64,000 nucleotides of DNA, from positions 6,076,001 to 6,140,000 of the forward strand of contig NC_022663.1 of NCBI RefSeq assembly GCF_000157895.3, given 5' to 3'. The translations under genes and the position numbers were made by a program. This document shows, in pieces, positions 30,898 to 41,622 of this stretch. How positions within the stretch are numbered: the stretch's first letter is position 1; every line of letters starts with the position of its first letter. The notes below the pieces were generated by a model. That model made no database searches, was not told where the DNA came from, and saw nothing but the letters and a program-made list of their open reading frames with translations. Source of the DNA: Mycobacterium kansasii ATCC 12478 (GTDB lineage: Bacteria; Actinomycetota; Actinomycetes; Mycobacteriales; Mycobacteriaceae).

Positions 30898-32190
30898 GTG
30901 TCCGCTGAACTGAGCCAGGGCCCGAGCAGCCTGCCGCTGCTGTCGGCGGCTGACATCGACAGTGCGGCGAAGCGGATTGCCCCGGTCATCACACCGACGC
31001 CGTTGCAGCTGAGTGACCGGTTGTCGGCGATCACCGGCGCGACGGTGTATCTGAAACGCGAAGACCTGCAGGTGGTGCGCTCTTACAAGCTGCGGGGGGC
31101 CTACAACCTGCTGGTGCAACTGACCGATGAGGACCTGGCCGCCGGCGTGGTGTGCTGCTCGGCGGGTAACCACGCGCAGGGCTTCGCTTTCGCCTGCCGG
31201 GCACTGCGGGTGCACGGCCGCGTCTATGTCCCGGCCAAAACACCTAAGCAAAAGCGAGACCGAATCCGCTACCACGGCGGGGAGTTCATCGAGTTGATCG
31301 TGGGCGGGGCGACTTATGACCTGGCTGCCGCGGCGGCGCTGGAAGACGTTCGCCGTACCGGCGCCACGCTGGTACACCCGTACGACGACCTGCGCACCAT
31401 CGCCGGGCAGGGCACCATCGCCGTCGAAATCCTTGCCGAGCTCGGCCCGATCGTCCAAGAGCCCGACCTGGTGGTGGTCCCGGTCGGCGGCGGCGGCTGC
31501 ATCGCCGGGATTACCACCTACCTTGCGGAGCGAACGACAGCCACCGCGGTGCTGGGTATCGAGCCGGCCGGAGCCGCCGCGATGATGGCCGCGCTGGCCG
31601 CGGGCGAGCCGGTGACGCTGGACCATGTGGACCAGTTCGTCGACGGCGCCGCGGTCAGCCGGGCCGGGACGCTGACGTATACGGCGCTGGCAGCCGCCGG
31701 GGATATGGTGTCGATCACCACCGTCGACGAAGGCGCGGTGTGTACCGCGATGCTCGATCTCTATCAGAACGAGGGCATCATCGCCGAACCGGCGGGCGCC
31801 CTGTCGGTGGCCGGCTTGCTGGAAGCCGACATCGAGCCTGGGTCCACCGTGGTGTGCTTGATCTCGGGTGGCAACAACGACGTGTCACGGTATGGCGAGG
31901 TGCTCGAGCGCTCGTTGGTTCACCTGGGCCTCAAGCACTATTTCCTGGTGGACTTCCCGCAGGAGCCCGGTGCGCTGCGCCGGTTTCTTGACGGGGTGCT
32001 CGGCCCCACCGACGACATCACGTTGTTCGAATACGTCAAGCGCAACAACCGCGAGACCGGCGAAGCCCTGGTAGGTATCGAACTCGGGTCGGCCGCGGAC
32101 TTGGACGGACTGTTGGCCCGGATGCGGGCGACCGACCTTCACATCGAAGCCCTCGAGCCGGGTTCGCCGGCCTACCGCTACTTGCTGTAG
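30898..32190 (+). CDS. ilvA: Threonine dehydratase (deaminase), biosynthetic
   Basis: A 430-residue PLP enzyme that converts threonine to 2-oxobutanoate, the first step of isoleucine synthesis. The PLP-binding lysine is Lys64 in RSYKLRGAYN, and the phosphate-binding glycine loop VPVGGGGCIAG is present. The C-terminal part (about 330-425) has an ACT-like regulatory domain (HYFLVDFPQEPGALRRFLD), the site of isoleucine feedback in homologues. GTG start. No leader regulatory structure like the ileS T-box is apparent in the short upstream gap. Confidence 0.96.
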   Translation: MSAELSQGPSSLPLLSAADIDSAAKRIAPVITPTPLQLSDRLSAITGATVYLKREDLQVVRSYKLRGAYNLLVQLTDEDLAAGVVCCSAGNHAQGFAFACRALRVHGRVYVPAKTPKQKRDRIRYHGGEFIELIVGGATYDLAAAAALEDVRRTGATLVHPYDDLRTIAGQGTIAVEILAELGPIVQEPDLVVVPVGGGGCIAGITTYLAERTTATAVLGIEPAGAAAMMAALAAGEPVTLDHVDQFVDGAAVSRAGTLTYTALAAAGDMVSITTVDEGAVCTAMLDLYQNEGIIAEPAGALSVAGLLEADIEPGSTVVCLISGGNNDVSRYGEVLERSLVHLGLKHYFLVDFPQEPGALRRFLDGVLGPTDDITLFEYVKRNNRETGEALVGIELGSAADLDGLLARMRATDLHIEALEPGSPAYRYLL

Positions 32191-32282
32191 CCGGCAATCT
32201 TGCTCACATCTGCACGGGCCGATGGCTTGATAACCTGGTCGACGCCCGGACCGAGGCGTTCTCTTGCACGTTGGGTTAGAAC

Positions 32283-33203
32283 ATGAGCCAGCCATCTGGA
32301 CCCGGTACGCCCGGTTTCGGTCTGGTGAGCGCAGCGACCGTGGCGTGTCTGGCACTACTGGTGGCCGCGGCGTCGTGGATCGCGGGGAACGAGACGCCGA
32401 TTCGCGGACTGTGGGCGCGCGCGTGCAACGTCTCCGTGATCGGCCGCGTGGTGGCCTGGCTACGCAAGCGGGCCGGTGCCAGGGGAAGGGCGCTGACTCG
32501 TCGACTGCCGGTGTCCGAGGTCGCCGGTGTCGCGCTGCTCATCGGCGCTGCGGTGGTCACGGTATTGGCGGTCTGCTTCACCGAAGTGCTCGATGACGTC
32601 CTCGAGGGTGACGGCATAGCGGGGATCGACCAACCGGCTGCCGAATGGCTTGCGGCCCATCGCGACCTGTGGTTGACCATGACGCTGCAGGTGGTCACCG
32701 CTGCGGGCGGTCCGGTTGGGATGGCGGCGCTCACCGTGTTGACCTGCGCCGCTGTCGTTTTTCGGTGCAGGTCGTGGCTGCCGGTGGTGCTTGCTCTGGT
32801 CGGTGGCGGTGGTATTGCACTGGTGGTTCTCGTTGCGAAAGCGCTGGTAGTCCGGGACCGGCCCGCCCTGCCTTTTGCAACGATCGCCGAAGGCGGATAC
32901 TCCTTTCCCTCGGGGCACGCAGCGGGCACCGCCGCGGTCACATTGCTCTCGGGGTGGCTGGTGGCCCGCTGGTTGATCATGTCGTGGACCGGGCGAGTCA
33001 TCGTGTGGACTTTGGCGATGGGCTGGTCCGCCCTGGTCGGATTTTCACGTATCTATCTGGGAGTGCACTACATCAGCGATGTGCTGGCCGGCTGGTTGGT
33101 AGGCATGGTCTGGGGCGGTGTCGTCGTGCTGGTGGGAACATGGTGGGACAGCACCAGGGGAGCGAACGCCGCGAAGCCCGCCTCCGATAACCAGGCACGG
33201 TGA
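32283..33203 (+). CDS. PAP2-family membrane phosphatase
   Basis: A 306-residue integral membrane protein with at least six hydrophobic segments. It has the three PAP2 motifs: K186...RDRP (191-194), PSGH (209-212) and SRIYLGVHYISD (255-266) with the catalytic His. Such enzymes dephosphorylate phosphatidic acid, polyprenyl pyrophosphates or other lipid phosphates at the outer face of the membrane. The substrate here is not clear. Its last 131 bp are overlapped on the opposite strand by the following gene. No clear counterpart at this place in H37Rv comes to mind. Confidence 0.88.
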   Translation: MSQPSGPGTPGFGLVSAATVACLALLVAAASWIAGNETPIRGLWARACNVSVIGRVVAWLRKRAGARGRALTRRLPVSEVAGVALLIGAAVVTVLAVCFTEVLDDVLEGDGIAGIDQPAAEWLAAHRDLWLTMTLQVVTAAGGPVGMAALTVLTCAAVVFRCRSWLPVVLALVGGGGIALVVLVAKALVVRDRPALPFATIAEGGYSFPSGHAAGTAAVTLLSGWLVARWLIMSWTGRVIVWTLAMGWSALVGFSRIYLGVHYISDVLAGWLVGMVWGGVVVLVGTWWDSTRGANAAKPASDNQAR

Positions 33204-33870
33204 GCGCGCCGGTAGGTCTCGGTCTGCCCGTCAGATACTGCGGCAGTGGGGTAGCAGGGTCGAGATCGTCGGCCGGTCGCGGCGTCCCCGCCGTCACGGT
33301 CAGCGGGATGACCCCGGCCCAATGCGGCAGCGCACGATCTTCCGGATCGTCGACCGGCCCGCCCTGGCGCACCTTGGCCGAAACCTCGACAAGATCGAGG
33401 GCAAGCACCGCCGTGGCGGCCAGTTCACGGGTGTTGGGGGTTCGGCAGTCGGCGGCGCGACCGGGCCGGATGTGGTCGAGCAGCGCGTGCAAGGCAGACA
33501 ACTTCTCGGCGTGGTCGTCAACCGCACGCGCGCTGCCCATCACGACTACCGAGCGATAGTTCAGGGAATGGTGCATCGCCGAGCGGGCCAGCACCAGCCC
33601 GTCGACGAGGGTGGCGGTGACGCAGACGGGCAGGCCGGCTGGCTTGGCGCCAAGCATTGGTCCGCTGCCGGTGGAGCCGTGAATGTACAGCGTCTCTCCG
33701 CAGCGGACATGCATGGTCGGCAAGACCACCGGCCTGCCGTCGCGGACATAGCCAAGGTGACAGAACAAGGCCTCGTCGAGGATGCGATGGACGGTCTCGC
33801 CGTCGTAACGAGCACGCTCGCGGTAGCGAGAGGGGGTAGTGCCTGGCGTTGGTTGGTATCCACGGGCCAT
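33073..33870 (-). CDS. Flavin-binding split-barrel (pyridoxamine oxidase-like) protein
   Basis: A 265-residue frame whose first 200 residues form a PNPOx-like flavin reductase/split-barrel domain: ILDEALFCHLGYVRDGRPVVLPTMHVRCGETLYIHGSTGSG is the family pattern, and HWAGVIPLTV closes it. The last 60 residues, rich in Arg and Pro and antisense to the PAP2 gene, look unlike the family and may be read-through after loss of an original stop near 33260. It is divergent from a MocR regulator with a 34-bp gap, an arrangement that suggests the regulator controls it and links it to vitamin B6 chemistry. Confidence 0.8.
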   Translation of the reverse strand: MARGYQPTPGTTPSRYRERARYDGETVHRILDEALFCHLGYVRDGRPVVLPTMHVRCGETLYIHGSTGSGPMLGAKPAGLPVCVTATLVDGLVLARSAMHHSLNYRSVVVMGSARAVDDHAEKLSALHALLDHIRPGRAADCRTPNTRELAATAVLALDLVEVSAKVRQGGPVDDPEDRALPHWAGVIPLTVTAGTPRPADDLDPATPLPQYLTGRPRPTGALTVPGYRRRASRRSLPWCCPTMFPPARRHRPRPCLPTSRPAHR

Positions 33871-33888
33871 ATCATTGCCACCGATTCC

Positions 33889-33898
33889 GTACTAGTAC
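33889..33898. promoter_or_regulatory. Palindrome between the flavin protein and MocR genes
   Basis: GTACTAGTAC is a perfect 10-bp palindrome in an AT-rich 34-bp gap, 6 nt upstream of the MocR ATG and 18 bp from the divergent ATG. Its position makes it a candidate MocR operator. Known MocR/PdxR sites are often direct repeats instead, so this assignment is tentative. Confidence 0.4.
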
Positions 33899-33904
33899 AT
33901 AATT

Positions 33905-35236
<1,332 letters not shown>

Positions 35237-35247
35237 GCTACCGGGTG

Positions 35248-35307
35248 GCGAGCAGACGCGGAATCGCACTGTTTTGGCCACAACAGTGCGATTCCGCGTC
35301 TGCTCGC
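35248..35307. terminator. Perfect 26-bp-arm hairpin between convergent genes
   Basis: Arms at 35248-35273 and 35282-35307 are perfectly complementary with an 8-nt loop (TTGGCCAC). It occupies almost all of the gap between the MocR gene and treZ and can fold on either strand, so a bidirectional terminator is the simplest reading. No U-run follows. The core GCGAGCAGACGC is a sequence I recall from many intergenic hairpins of tuberculosis-complex genomes, so it may belong to a dispersed family. Confidence 0.75.
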
Positions 35308-35311
35308 GGTG

Positions 35312-37036
35312 CTATCCGCAGCGGAGAATGGCGACCGAATGGCCTTCCAGCGCAGTGTGGTCGGCGTCGACTGCCGGCTCGCCCCAGGCCAGTACCACCT
35401 CACCGGTGACGGGCACCTGCACCGATTCGGCGCCCAGGTTGCACGCGATGCGCAACCGGTTGCGGCACACGATGATCCAGCGTTGGTCTTCGTCGTAGTC
35501 GACGGTCAGGCGCCCGAGCCAGGGATCGGCCATATCGGGGTCGTCGTGCCGCAACGCGATCAGGTCGCGATAAAAGCGGTGCACGAGCGCGTGTTCGCCG
35601 GCATGGACCTCATCCCAATTCAGCTTGGAGCGCTGAAACGTCTGCGGGTCTTGGGGGTCGGGGATCTCGCCGGCATCCCAGCCGTGCTCGGCGAATTCGG
35701 ACTTGCGTCCCTCCGCGGTGGCCCGGGCCAGCTCCGGTTCGGGATGCGAGCTGAAGAACTGGAAGGGTGTCGACGCCCCCCATTCCTCACCCATGAAAAG
35801 CATTGCTGTATAAGGTGATCCGAGCGCCAGCGCGGCCTTGATCGCCAGCTGGCCACCGGTCAGGTATTGCGACGGGCGGTCTCCCAGAGCCCGGTTGCCA
35901 ACCTGGTCGTGGGTGCAGGTATAGGCGAGCAGCCTGGTGGCCGGGACGGTCGCAGTATCCAGCGGCCGCCCGTGGCGCCGGCGCCGAAACGATGAATAGG
36001 TGGCCGCGTGAAAGTAACCGTGGCGCAGGGTGTGTGCCAGCGTGGCCAGCGAGCCGAAATCCGCATAATAGCCTTGGCGCTCGCCGGATACCGCGGTGTG
36101 GATGGCGTGATGGATGTCGTCGGACCATTGCGCGGTCAGTCCATAGCCGCCGCAATCGCGCGCGGTGATCACCCGGGGATCATTGCGGTCGCTTTCGGCG
36201 ATCAGCGACAGCGGACGCCCCAGCTGGGTTGACAGCCAATCGGTTTCGCCGGCCAGCTCCTCGAGGATATCGATGGCGGTGGTGTCCACCAGCGCGTGCA
36301 CGGCGTCCAGCCGCAGCCCGTCGGCGTGAAAGTCGCGCATCCACCGCAGCGCGCACCCGATGATGTAGCGGCGGACCTCGTCGGAGTCGGCGTCGGCGAT
36401 GTTGATACCCTCCCCCCACGGGTTGCTCGCCGACGAGAGGTAAGGGCCGAACCGCGGCAGGTAATTCCCCGACGGGCCAAGGTGGTTGAACACCGCATCG
36501 ATCAAGACCCCCAGACCGCGGGCGTGACAGGCGTCGACGAACCGGACCAGCCCGTCGGGTCCGCCGTAGGGTTCGTGCACGCTGTACCACAGCACGCCGT
36601 CGTATCCCCAGCCTCGGGTGCCGGCAAAAGAGTTGACCGGCAGCAGCTCGACGAAATCGATCCCGAGATCGACCAGATAGTCCAGCTTTTCGACGGCAGC
36701 GTCGAAGGTGCCGGCGCCGGTGAAGGTGCCCGGGTGTAATTCGTAGATCACCGCGCCTTCGACCGACCGGCCCGCCCAATCGGTGTCGGTCCACGCCGCG
36801 TCGGCAGGGTCCCACAACTGCGAGCGCGCGTGCACCCCGTCGGGTTGGCGAGGTGATCGGGGGTCGGGCAGCACGGCGGGGTCGTCGTCGAGCAGATATC
36901 CGTAGCGCGCGTGCGGTGCCGTGTCCACGACCGCGTGCCACCACCCGTCATCCGAACGAGTCATTGGGTGCACCCGGCCGTCGACGTCAAGACGCACCAG
37001 CTCGGGTTTGGGTGCCCAGACGCGAAATTCAGTCAC
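35312..37036 (-). CDS. treZ: Maltooligosyltrehalose trehalohydrolase
   Basis: A 574-residue GH13 enzyme that releases trehalose from maltooligosyltrehalose, the last step of the TreX-TreY-TreZ route from glycogen. An N-terminal carbohydrate-binding-like domain (FRVWAPKPELVRLDVDG) precedes the TIM barrel with GLGVLIDAVFNHLG, the nucleophile region DGLRLDAVHAL and a downstream catalytic Glu region (LIAESDRND). I chose the GTG at 37036, preceded by GGAG at 8 nt and overlapping the treY stop by 8 nt; the frame stays open 25 codons upstream inside treY. Confidence 0.95.
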   Translation of the reverse strand: MTEFRVWAPKPELVRLDVDGRVHPMTRSDDGWWHAVVDTAPHARYGYLLDDDPAVLPDPRSPRQPDGVHARSQLWDPADAAWTDTDWAGRSVEGAVIYELHPGTFTGAGTFDAAVEKLDYLVDLGIDFVELLPVNSFAGTRGWGYDGVLWYSVHEPYGGPDGLVRFVDACHARGLGVLIDAVFNHLGPSGNYLPRFGPYLSSASNPWGEGINIADADSDEVRRYIIGCALRWMRDFHADGLRLDAVHALVDTTAIDILEELAGETDWLSTQLGRPLSLIAESDRNDPRVITARDCGGYGLTAQWSDDIHHAIHTAVSGERQGYYADFGSLATLAHTLRHGYFHAATYSSFRRRRHGRPLDTATVPATRLLAYTCTHDQVGNRALGDRPSQYLTGGQLAIKAALALGSPYTAMLFMGEEWGASTPFQFFSSHPEPELARATAEGRKSEFAEHGWDAGEIPDPQDPQTFQRSKLNWDEVHAGEHALVHRFYRDLIALRHDDPDMADPWLGRLTVDYDEDQRWIIVCRNRLRIACNLGAESVQVPVTGEVVLAWGEPAVDADHTALEGHSVAILRCG

Positions 37037-39338
37037 GGTTGCGCTCCAGCAGGACCACGGGTAGGTCCGCGAACAGTTCTGCGGCCGACGTCGGCCCGCT
37101 TGCCGTGGCACCGGAAAGCGTGTCGGTCCAGGACCCGTCGGGCAGCGGCACCACGGTATTACCCCAGCCGGTTTCCTCCAGCCGCACGGTCCAGCGGGTC
37201 ACCGCGACCAGGATGTCCTGGCATTCCCAGCCGCGGCGAAACGCCACCACATGATCACTGGCGTCGCCGCTGGCCAGCACCGGTACGTAGCCACCGTGCC
37301 GGAAGCTCTCCGGACGGGAGCGCCGCAGCCGAAGCGCGGTGGTGACGACCCGAATCTTGGGGTGTGCCAACGTTTTCAGTGCGGTGCGGCGGGCGGCGTA
37401 ATCGACGGGCCGGCGGTTGTCGGGGTCGACCAGGCTGTCGTCCCACAGCTCGGTCCCCTGGTACACATCGGGTATCCCGGGTACGGTCAGCGCGAGCAGC
37501 TTCTGGCCGAGCGCGTCGCTTGCCGCATGCGGGTGCAGCTGAGCCACCAGCCCGGTCAGCTGCTCGGCCACCGGACCGTCGAGCACGGTATCGAGCCAGC
37601 GGTGTATCGCGTCCTCGAAATCGGTGTCCGGATCGTTCCACGAGGTGTGCCAGGCCGCTTCCCGGATGGCCTTCTCGGCGTAGCTGTGCAGCCGGTCGCG
37701 TAGCTCGGCGGTCACCTCACCACTGACGGGCCACACCCCGAAGATGTTCTGCCACAAGAATTGTCCGGTGGCGGGATCGGGGGAGGGGGACTGGATCTCC
37801 CAACGGGCGACGAACTCGGCCCACAGCGACGGAACCTGTGAGAGCACCCCGATCCGGGCGCGCACATCCTCACCGCGCTTGGTGTCGTGGGTGGTCAGTG
37901 TCGTCATCGCGAGCGGCCACATCCGGGCCCGGGTGGCAGCGCTGTGATGGAACTCCGCCGCCCCGACACCGAACCGGTGCGGTTCGCCACCCACCTCGTT
38001 GAGTGAAACCAGCCGGGAGTCACGGTAGAAGTAGCAGTCCTCGACGGATTTGGCGGTCACCGCACCGCAGAGCTGCTGCAGCCGGGTGGCCGGTTCGCCG
38101 CCAATGGCCAGCGCCGCGGCGACGACCTGCAGTGCCGGACCTAATTCCGGTGCGGCCGACTGGGTTTCGGCCAACGCGGTGGGCATCACCGCGGCCAGGC
38201 CCGGGTAGTCGCAGCGGTACACGCCGATGTGGGTGAGTAGCGCGGCTATCGCCTCGGGCAGCAACGGATCATCGGCGCCGGCGGCGGCCACGATACTGCG
38301 GCGTAGCCTGCGCAATTCGCTTGCCAGGGTGTCGGTTGCCGAACGGGTCTTGAGCTCGGCCAACATGTCCGGCATCGCCCGATAGTTCACTCCCGCGGAC
38401 TCGACCAGCGCGGTGAGCTCCGCGGCTCCGCTCGGATCGACGAAAAGCCCGCCTATCTCCCGCAATGCGTCGTAGCCGGTGGTGCCGGCCACCGGCAGCG
38501 TCGGCTCCAGCGCCTCGTCGACGGCCAGGATCTTCTCGATCACGATCCATGCGTCAGGGCCGAGCAATTCGCGTAACCACGTGAGGTATCCACACGGATC
38601 CGACAGGCCGTCGGGATGATCGATGCGCACGCCGTCGACGAGTCCCTCGACAAACCATCGCGCGACTTCGGCATGGGTGGCGTCGAACACCGCCCGGTCC
38701 TCCTGACGCAGCCCGGCCAGCGAGGTGATCGAGAAGAACCGGCGGTAGCCGCAGACCCCGTTTCGCCAGCCCACTAATCGGTAGTGCTGACGGTCGTGAA
38801 TCTCCGGGCCGGTGCCCGCCGCGGTGCCGGGCGCGATCGGCAGCGCCAGATCACCCAACCGCAACAGGTCGCCGTCGACTTTCAGGTCCGCGACGTCGTC
38901 GTCGGAACCCAGAATCGGCAGCACAATTCGGCCGTCCTCGTCGAGATCCCAGTCGATGTCGAAGTAGCTGGCGTAGGCCGACGAGCGGCCGTGTCGCAGG
39001 ACGTCCCACCACCAGGCGTTCTGCTCGGGCTGGTCGATGCCCACATGGTTGGGCACTATGTCGACGACCAGACCGATGCCGCGGGCCCGGGCCGCCGCCG
39101 ATAGTCGCGCCAGCCCGTCAGCGCCCCCGAGCTCGGCCGACACCGCCGTCGGGTCGGTGACATCGTAGCCGTGGCTCGACCCGGCGGCCGCGGTCATGAT
39201 CGGGGACAGGTACAGATGTGACACCCCGAGGTCGTCGAAGTAGTCCAGCAGGTTCTCGGCGTCGGCGAAGGTGAACGCGAATCCGCTGGAGCAACCACGC
39301 AGCTGCAGCCGGTAGCTGGACACGATGGGCAAAGCCAT
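37029..39338 (-). CDS. treY: Maltooligosyltrehalose synthase
   Basis: A 769-residue GH13 enzyme that turns the reducing-end alpha-1,4 bond of maltodextrins into the alpha,alpha-1,1 bond of trehalose. It starts with the TreY hallmark SSYRLQLR and DYFDDLGVSHLYLSPIM, and has DIVPNHVG, the catalytic GVRIDHPDGL, and the C-terminal VPGIPDVYQGTE. ATG start, 3 bp downstream of the treX stop; its own end overlaps treZ, so the three genes form one operon in pathway order. Confidence 0.97.
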   Translation of the reverse strand: MALPIVSSYRLQLRGCSSGFAFTFADAENLLDYFDDLGVSHLYLSPIMTAAAGSSHGYDVTDPTAVSAELGGADGLARLSAAARARGIGLVVDIVPNHVGIDQPEQNAWWWDVLRHGRSSAYASYFDIDWDLDEDGRIVLPILGSDDDVADLKVDGDLLRLGDLALPIAPGTAAGTGPEIHDRQHYRLVGWRNGVCGYRRFFSITSLAGLRQEDRAVFDATHAEVARWFVEGLVDGVRIDHPDGLSDPCGYLTWLRELLGPDAWIVIEKILAVDEALEPTLPVAGTTGYDALREIGGLFVDPSGAAELTALVESAGVNYRAMPDMLAELKTRSATDTLASELRRLRRSIVAAAGADDPLLPEAIAALLTHIGVYRCDYPGLAAVMPTALAETQSAAPELGPALQVVAAALAIGGEPATRLQQLCGAVTAKSVEDCYFYRDSRLVSLNEVGGEPHRFGVGAAEFHHSAATRARMWPLAMTTLTTHDTKRGEDVRARIGVLSQVPSLWAEFVARWEIQSPSPDPATGQFLWQNIFGVWPVSGEVTAELRDRLHSYAEKAIREAAWHTSWNDPDTDFEDAIHRWLDTVLDGPVAEQLTGLVAQLHPHAASDALGQKLLALTVPGIPDVYQGTELWDDSLVDPDNRRPVDYAARRTALKTLAHPKIRVVTTALRLRRSRPESFRHGGYVPVLASGDASDHVVAFRRGWECQDILVAVTRWTVRLEETGWGNTVVPLPDGSWTDTLSGATASGPTSAAELFADLPVVLLERNRD

Positions 39339-39341
39339 GTG

Positions 39342-41534
39342 TCACAACGTCTTACGGAGTACGAGGAGCGAACGGGCGGGCAGCGAGAACTGTTCTCCGG
39401 CGTTGAGGACCCGGTCGCCTACCTCTTTGAGACCGGCCGGGTCGTTGGTGTCGAGCTCCACGGTCCACTCCTGCGCGTAGCTGCCATGGGGCGTCAGGAA
39501 CTCGACCGGTTCGTCGTGAGCGTTGAAGCACAACAGGAATGAATCGTCGACCACCCGCTCACCGCGGGCGTTGGGTGCCGTGATGGCGTCGCCGTTGAGA
39601 AACACCGCCACGTACTGGTGAAAACTCTTGCCCCAATCCTCGTGTGTCATTTCGCGGCCGTCCGGCGTCAACCAAGCGATATCGCGTACCTCGTCGCCGC
39701 TTCGGATCGGTTCGCCTTCGAAGAACCTACGCCGGCGAAACACCGGGTGGTTCTTGCGCAACGTGGTTACCTTGCGCGCGAAGGTCAGCAGATCCGAGTT
39801 CTTGTCCACCAAAGTCCAGTCCATCCAGGACAATTCGGAGTCCTGGCAGTAGACGTTGTTGTTTCCGCCCTGGGTGCGCCCGATCTCGTCCCCGTGCAGG
39901 ATCATCGGTGTGCCTTGGCTGAGCATCAGGGTGGCCCAGAAGTTGCGCATCTGGCGGCGGCGCAGCGCCGCGATGTCGGGGTCGTCGGTGGGACCTTCGA
40001 CGCCGCAGTTCCACGACCGGTTGTGGCTTTCTCCGTCGCGGTTGGCCTCGCCATTGGCCTCGTTGTGCTTTTCGTTGTAAGACACCAGGTCGTTGAGGGT
40101 GAAGCCGTCATGGGCGGTGACGAAGTTGATGCTCGCGCTGGGACGGCGGCCGGTCGCCTCGTAGAGGTCCGACGACCCGGTCAGCCGGGAGGCGAACTCG
40201 CCCAGGGTTGCGGGCTCGCCCCGCCAGTAGTCACGCACAGTATCCCGATACTTCCCGTTCCACTCCGTCCACAAACCGGGAAAATTGCCGACCTGGTAGC
40301 CGCCCTCGCCGACGTCCCACGGTTCGGCGATCAATTTGACCTGGCTGACCACCGGATCCTGCTGTACCAGGTCGAAGAATGCGCTCAACCGGTCCACGTC
40401 GTGCAGCTCTCGGGCCAGGGTCGCGGCCAGGTCGAAGCGGAATCCGTCGACGTGCATCTCGAGCACCCAGTAGCGCAGTGAGTCCATGATCAGTTGCAGC
40501 ACGTGCGGGTGGCGCGCGTTGAGGCTGTTACCGGTACCCGTGTAGTCCTTGTACAGCCGCAGGTCCGAGTCGACGAGCCGGTAGTAGGCGGCATTGTCGA
40601 TGCCGCGGAAGTTGATGGTCGGGCCCAGGTGGTTGCCTTCGGCGGTGTGGTTGTACACCACGTCCAGGATCACCTCGATATCGGCTTCGTGCAGGCTGCG
40701 CACCATGGATTTGAACTCGGCCACCGCCCCGCCGGGATGCCGGTTCGACGCGTATTGGTTGTGTGGGGCGAAAAAGCCGAACGTGTTGTAGCCCCAGTAG
40801 TTTCGCAAGCCCAAGTCGAGTAGCCGCGAGTCGTGCAGGAACTGGTGTACCGGCATCAGTTCGAGCGCGGTGACGTTCAGCGACTTGAGGTGGTCGATGA
40901 TCATCGGGTGGGCCAGGCCGGCGTAGGTGCCCCGCAGTTGCTCAGGGATACCCGGGTGAGTTTGCGTCATCCCTTTGACATGAGCCTCGTAGATGACCGT
41001 CTCGTTATACGGAGTCACCGGTGCCCGGTCGTAGCCCCAGTCGAAGAACGGGTTGATCACCACGCTGGTCATGGTGGAGCCCAGGGAGTCAACCATGGGA
41101 GGGGTGCCCGGGTCGGCCGAATCGCTTTCGGGGTCCACTGCACTCATGTCGTAGGAGAACAGCGCCTGCCCGAAGGTGAAATCGCCGTCGAAGGCTTTGC
41201 CGTACGGGTCGAGCAGCAGTTTGCTGGGATCACAGCGATGGCCGGCCGAGGGGGCAAAGGGCCCGTAAACCCGAAACCCATAACGCTGGCCGGGGATGAT
41301 GTTGGGCAGATAGGCGTGCCAGACGTATCCGTCGACCTCGTCCAGGGAGATTCGGGTTTCGCTACCGTCGTCGGCGATCAGGCACAATTCGACTTTCTCG
41401 GCGATTTCGGAGAACACCGAAAAGTTGGTGCCGGCACCGTCGTAGGTAGCTCCGAGCGGATACGGGGTGCCCGGCCACACCGTGGGCAGTGTGGGCCGGG
41501 TTCCGCCTGAGCGTTCGGTGTTGTTCGGCGACAT
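39342..41534 (-). CDS. treX: Glycogen debranching enzyme (isoamylase type)
   Basis: A 730-residue GH13 enzyme that cuts alpha-1,6 branches of glycogen and supplies linear chains to TreY. An N-terminal CBM48-like domain (PYPLGATYDGAGTNFSVFS) is followed by the barrel with DVVYNHTAEGN, the nucleophile VDGFRFDLAATLAR, the acid/base region LIAEPWDVG and FVTAHDGFTL. It is the first gene of the minus-strand treX-treY-treZ operon. The 88-bp gap upstream must hold the promoter. Confidence 0.97.
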   Translation of the reverse strand: MSPNNTERSGGTRPTLPTVWPGTPYPLGATYDGAGTNFSVFSEIAEKVELCLIADDGSETRISLDEVDGYVWHAYLPNIIPGQRYGFRVYGPFAPSAGHRCDPSKLLLDPYGKAFDGDFTFGQALFSYDMSAVDPESDSADPGTPPMVDSLGSTMTSVVINPFFDWGYDRAPVTPYNETVIYEAHVKGMTQTHPGIPEQLRGTYAGLAHPMIIDHLKSLNVTALELMPVHQFLHDSRLLDLGLRNYWGYNTFGFFAPHNQYASNRHPGGAVAEFKSMVRSLHEADIEVILDVVYNHTAEGNHLGPTINFRGIDNAAYYRLVDSDLRLYKDYTGTGNSLNARHPHVLQLIMDSLRYWVLEMHVDGFRFDLAATLARELHDVDRLSAFFDLVQQDPVVSQVKLIAEPWDVGEGGYQVGNFPGLWTEWNGKYRDTVRDYWRGEPATLGEFASRLTGSSDLYEATGRRPSASINFVTAHDGFTLNDLVSYNEKHNEANGEANRDGESHNRSWNCGVEGPTDDPDIAALRRRQMRNFWATLMLSQGTPMILHGDEIGRTQGGNNNVYCQDSELSWMDWTLVDKNSDLLTFARKVTTLRKNHPVFRRRRFFEGEPIRSGDEVRDIAWLTPDGREMTHEDWGKSFHQYVAVFLNGDAITAPNARGERVVDDSFLLCFNAHDEPVEFLTPHGSYAQEWTVELDTNDPAGLKEVGDRVLNAGEQFSLPARSLLVLRKTL

Positions 41535-41622
41535 GGGTTGACTTTATCCGCGTTCGGTGTGGCGCCGTTTGGTGATTCGCGCTCGTGTCCTGCTGTTTCG
41601 CGCCGCTCGCGTCGGCGCCCAA

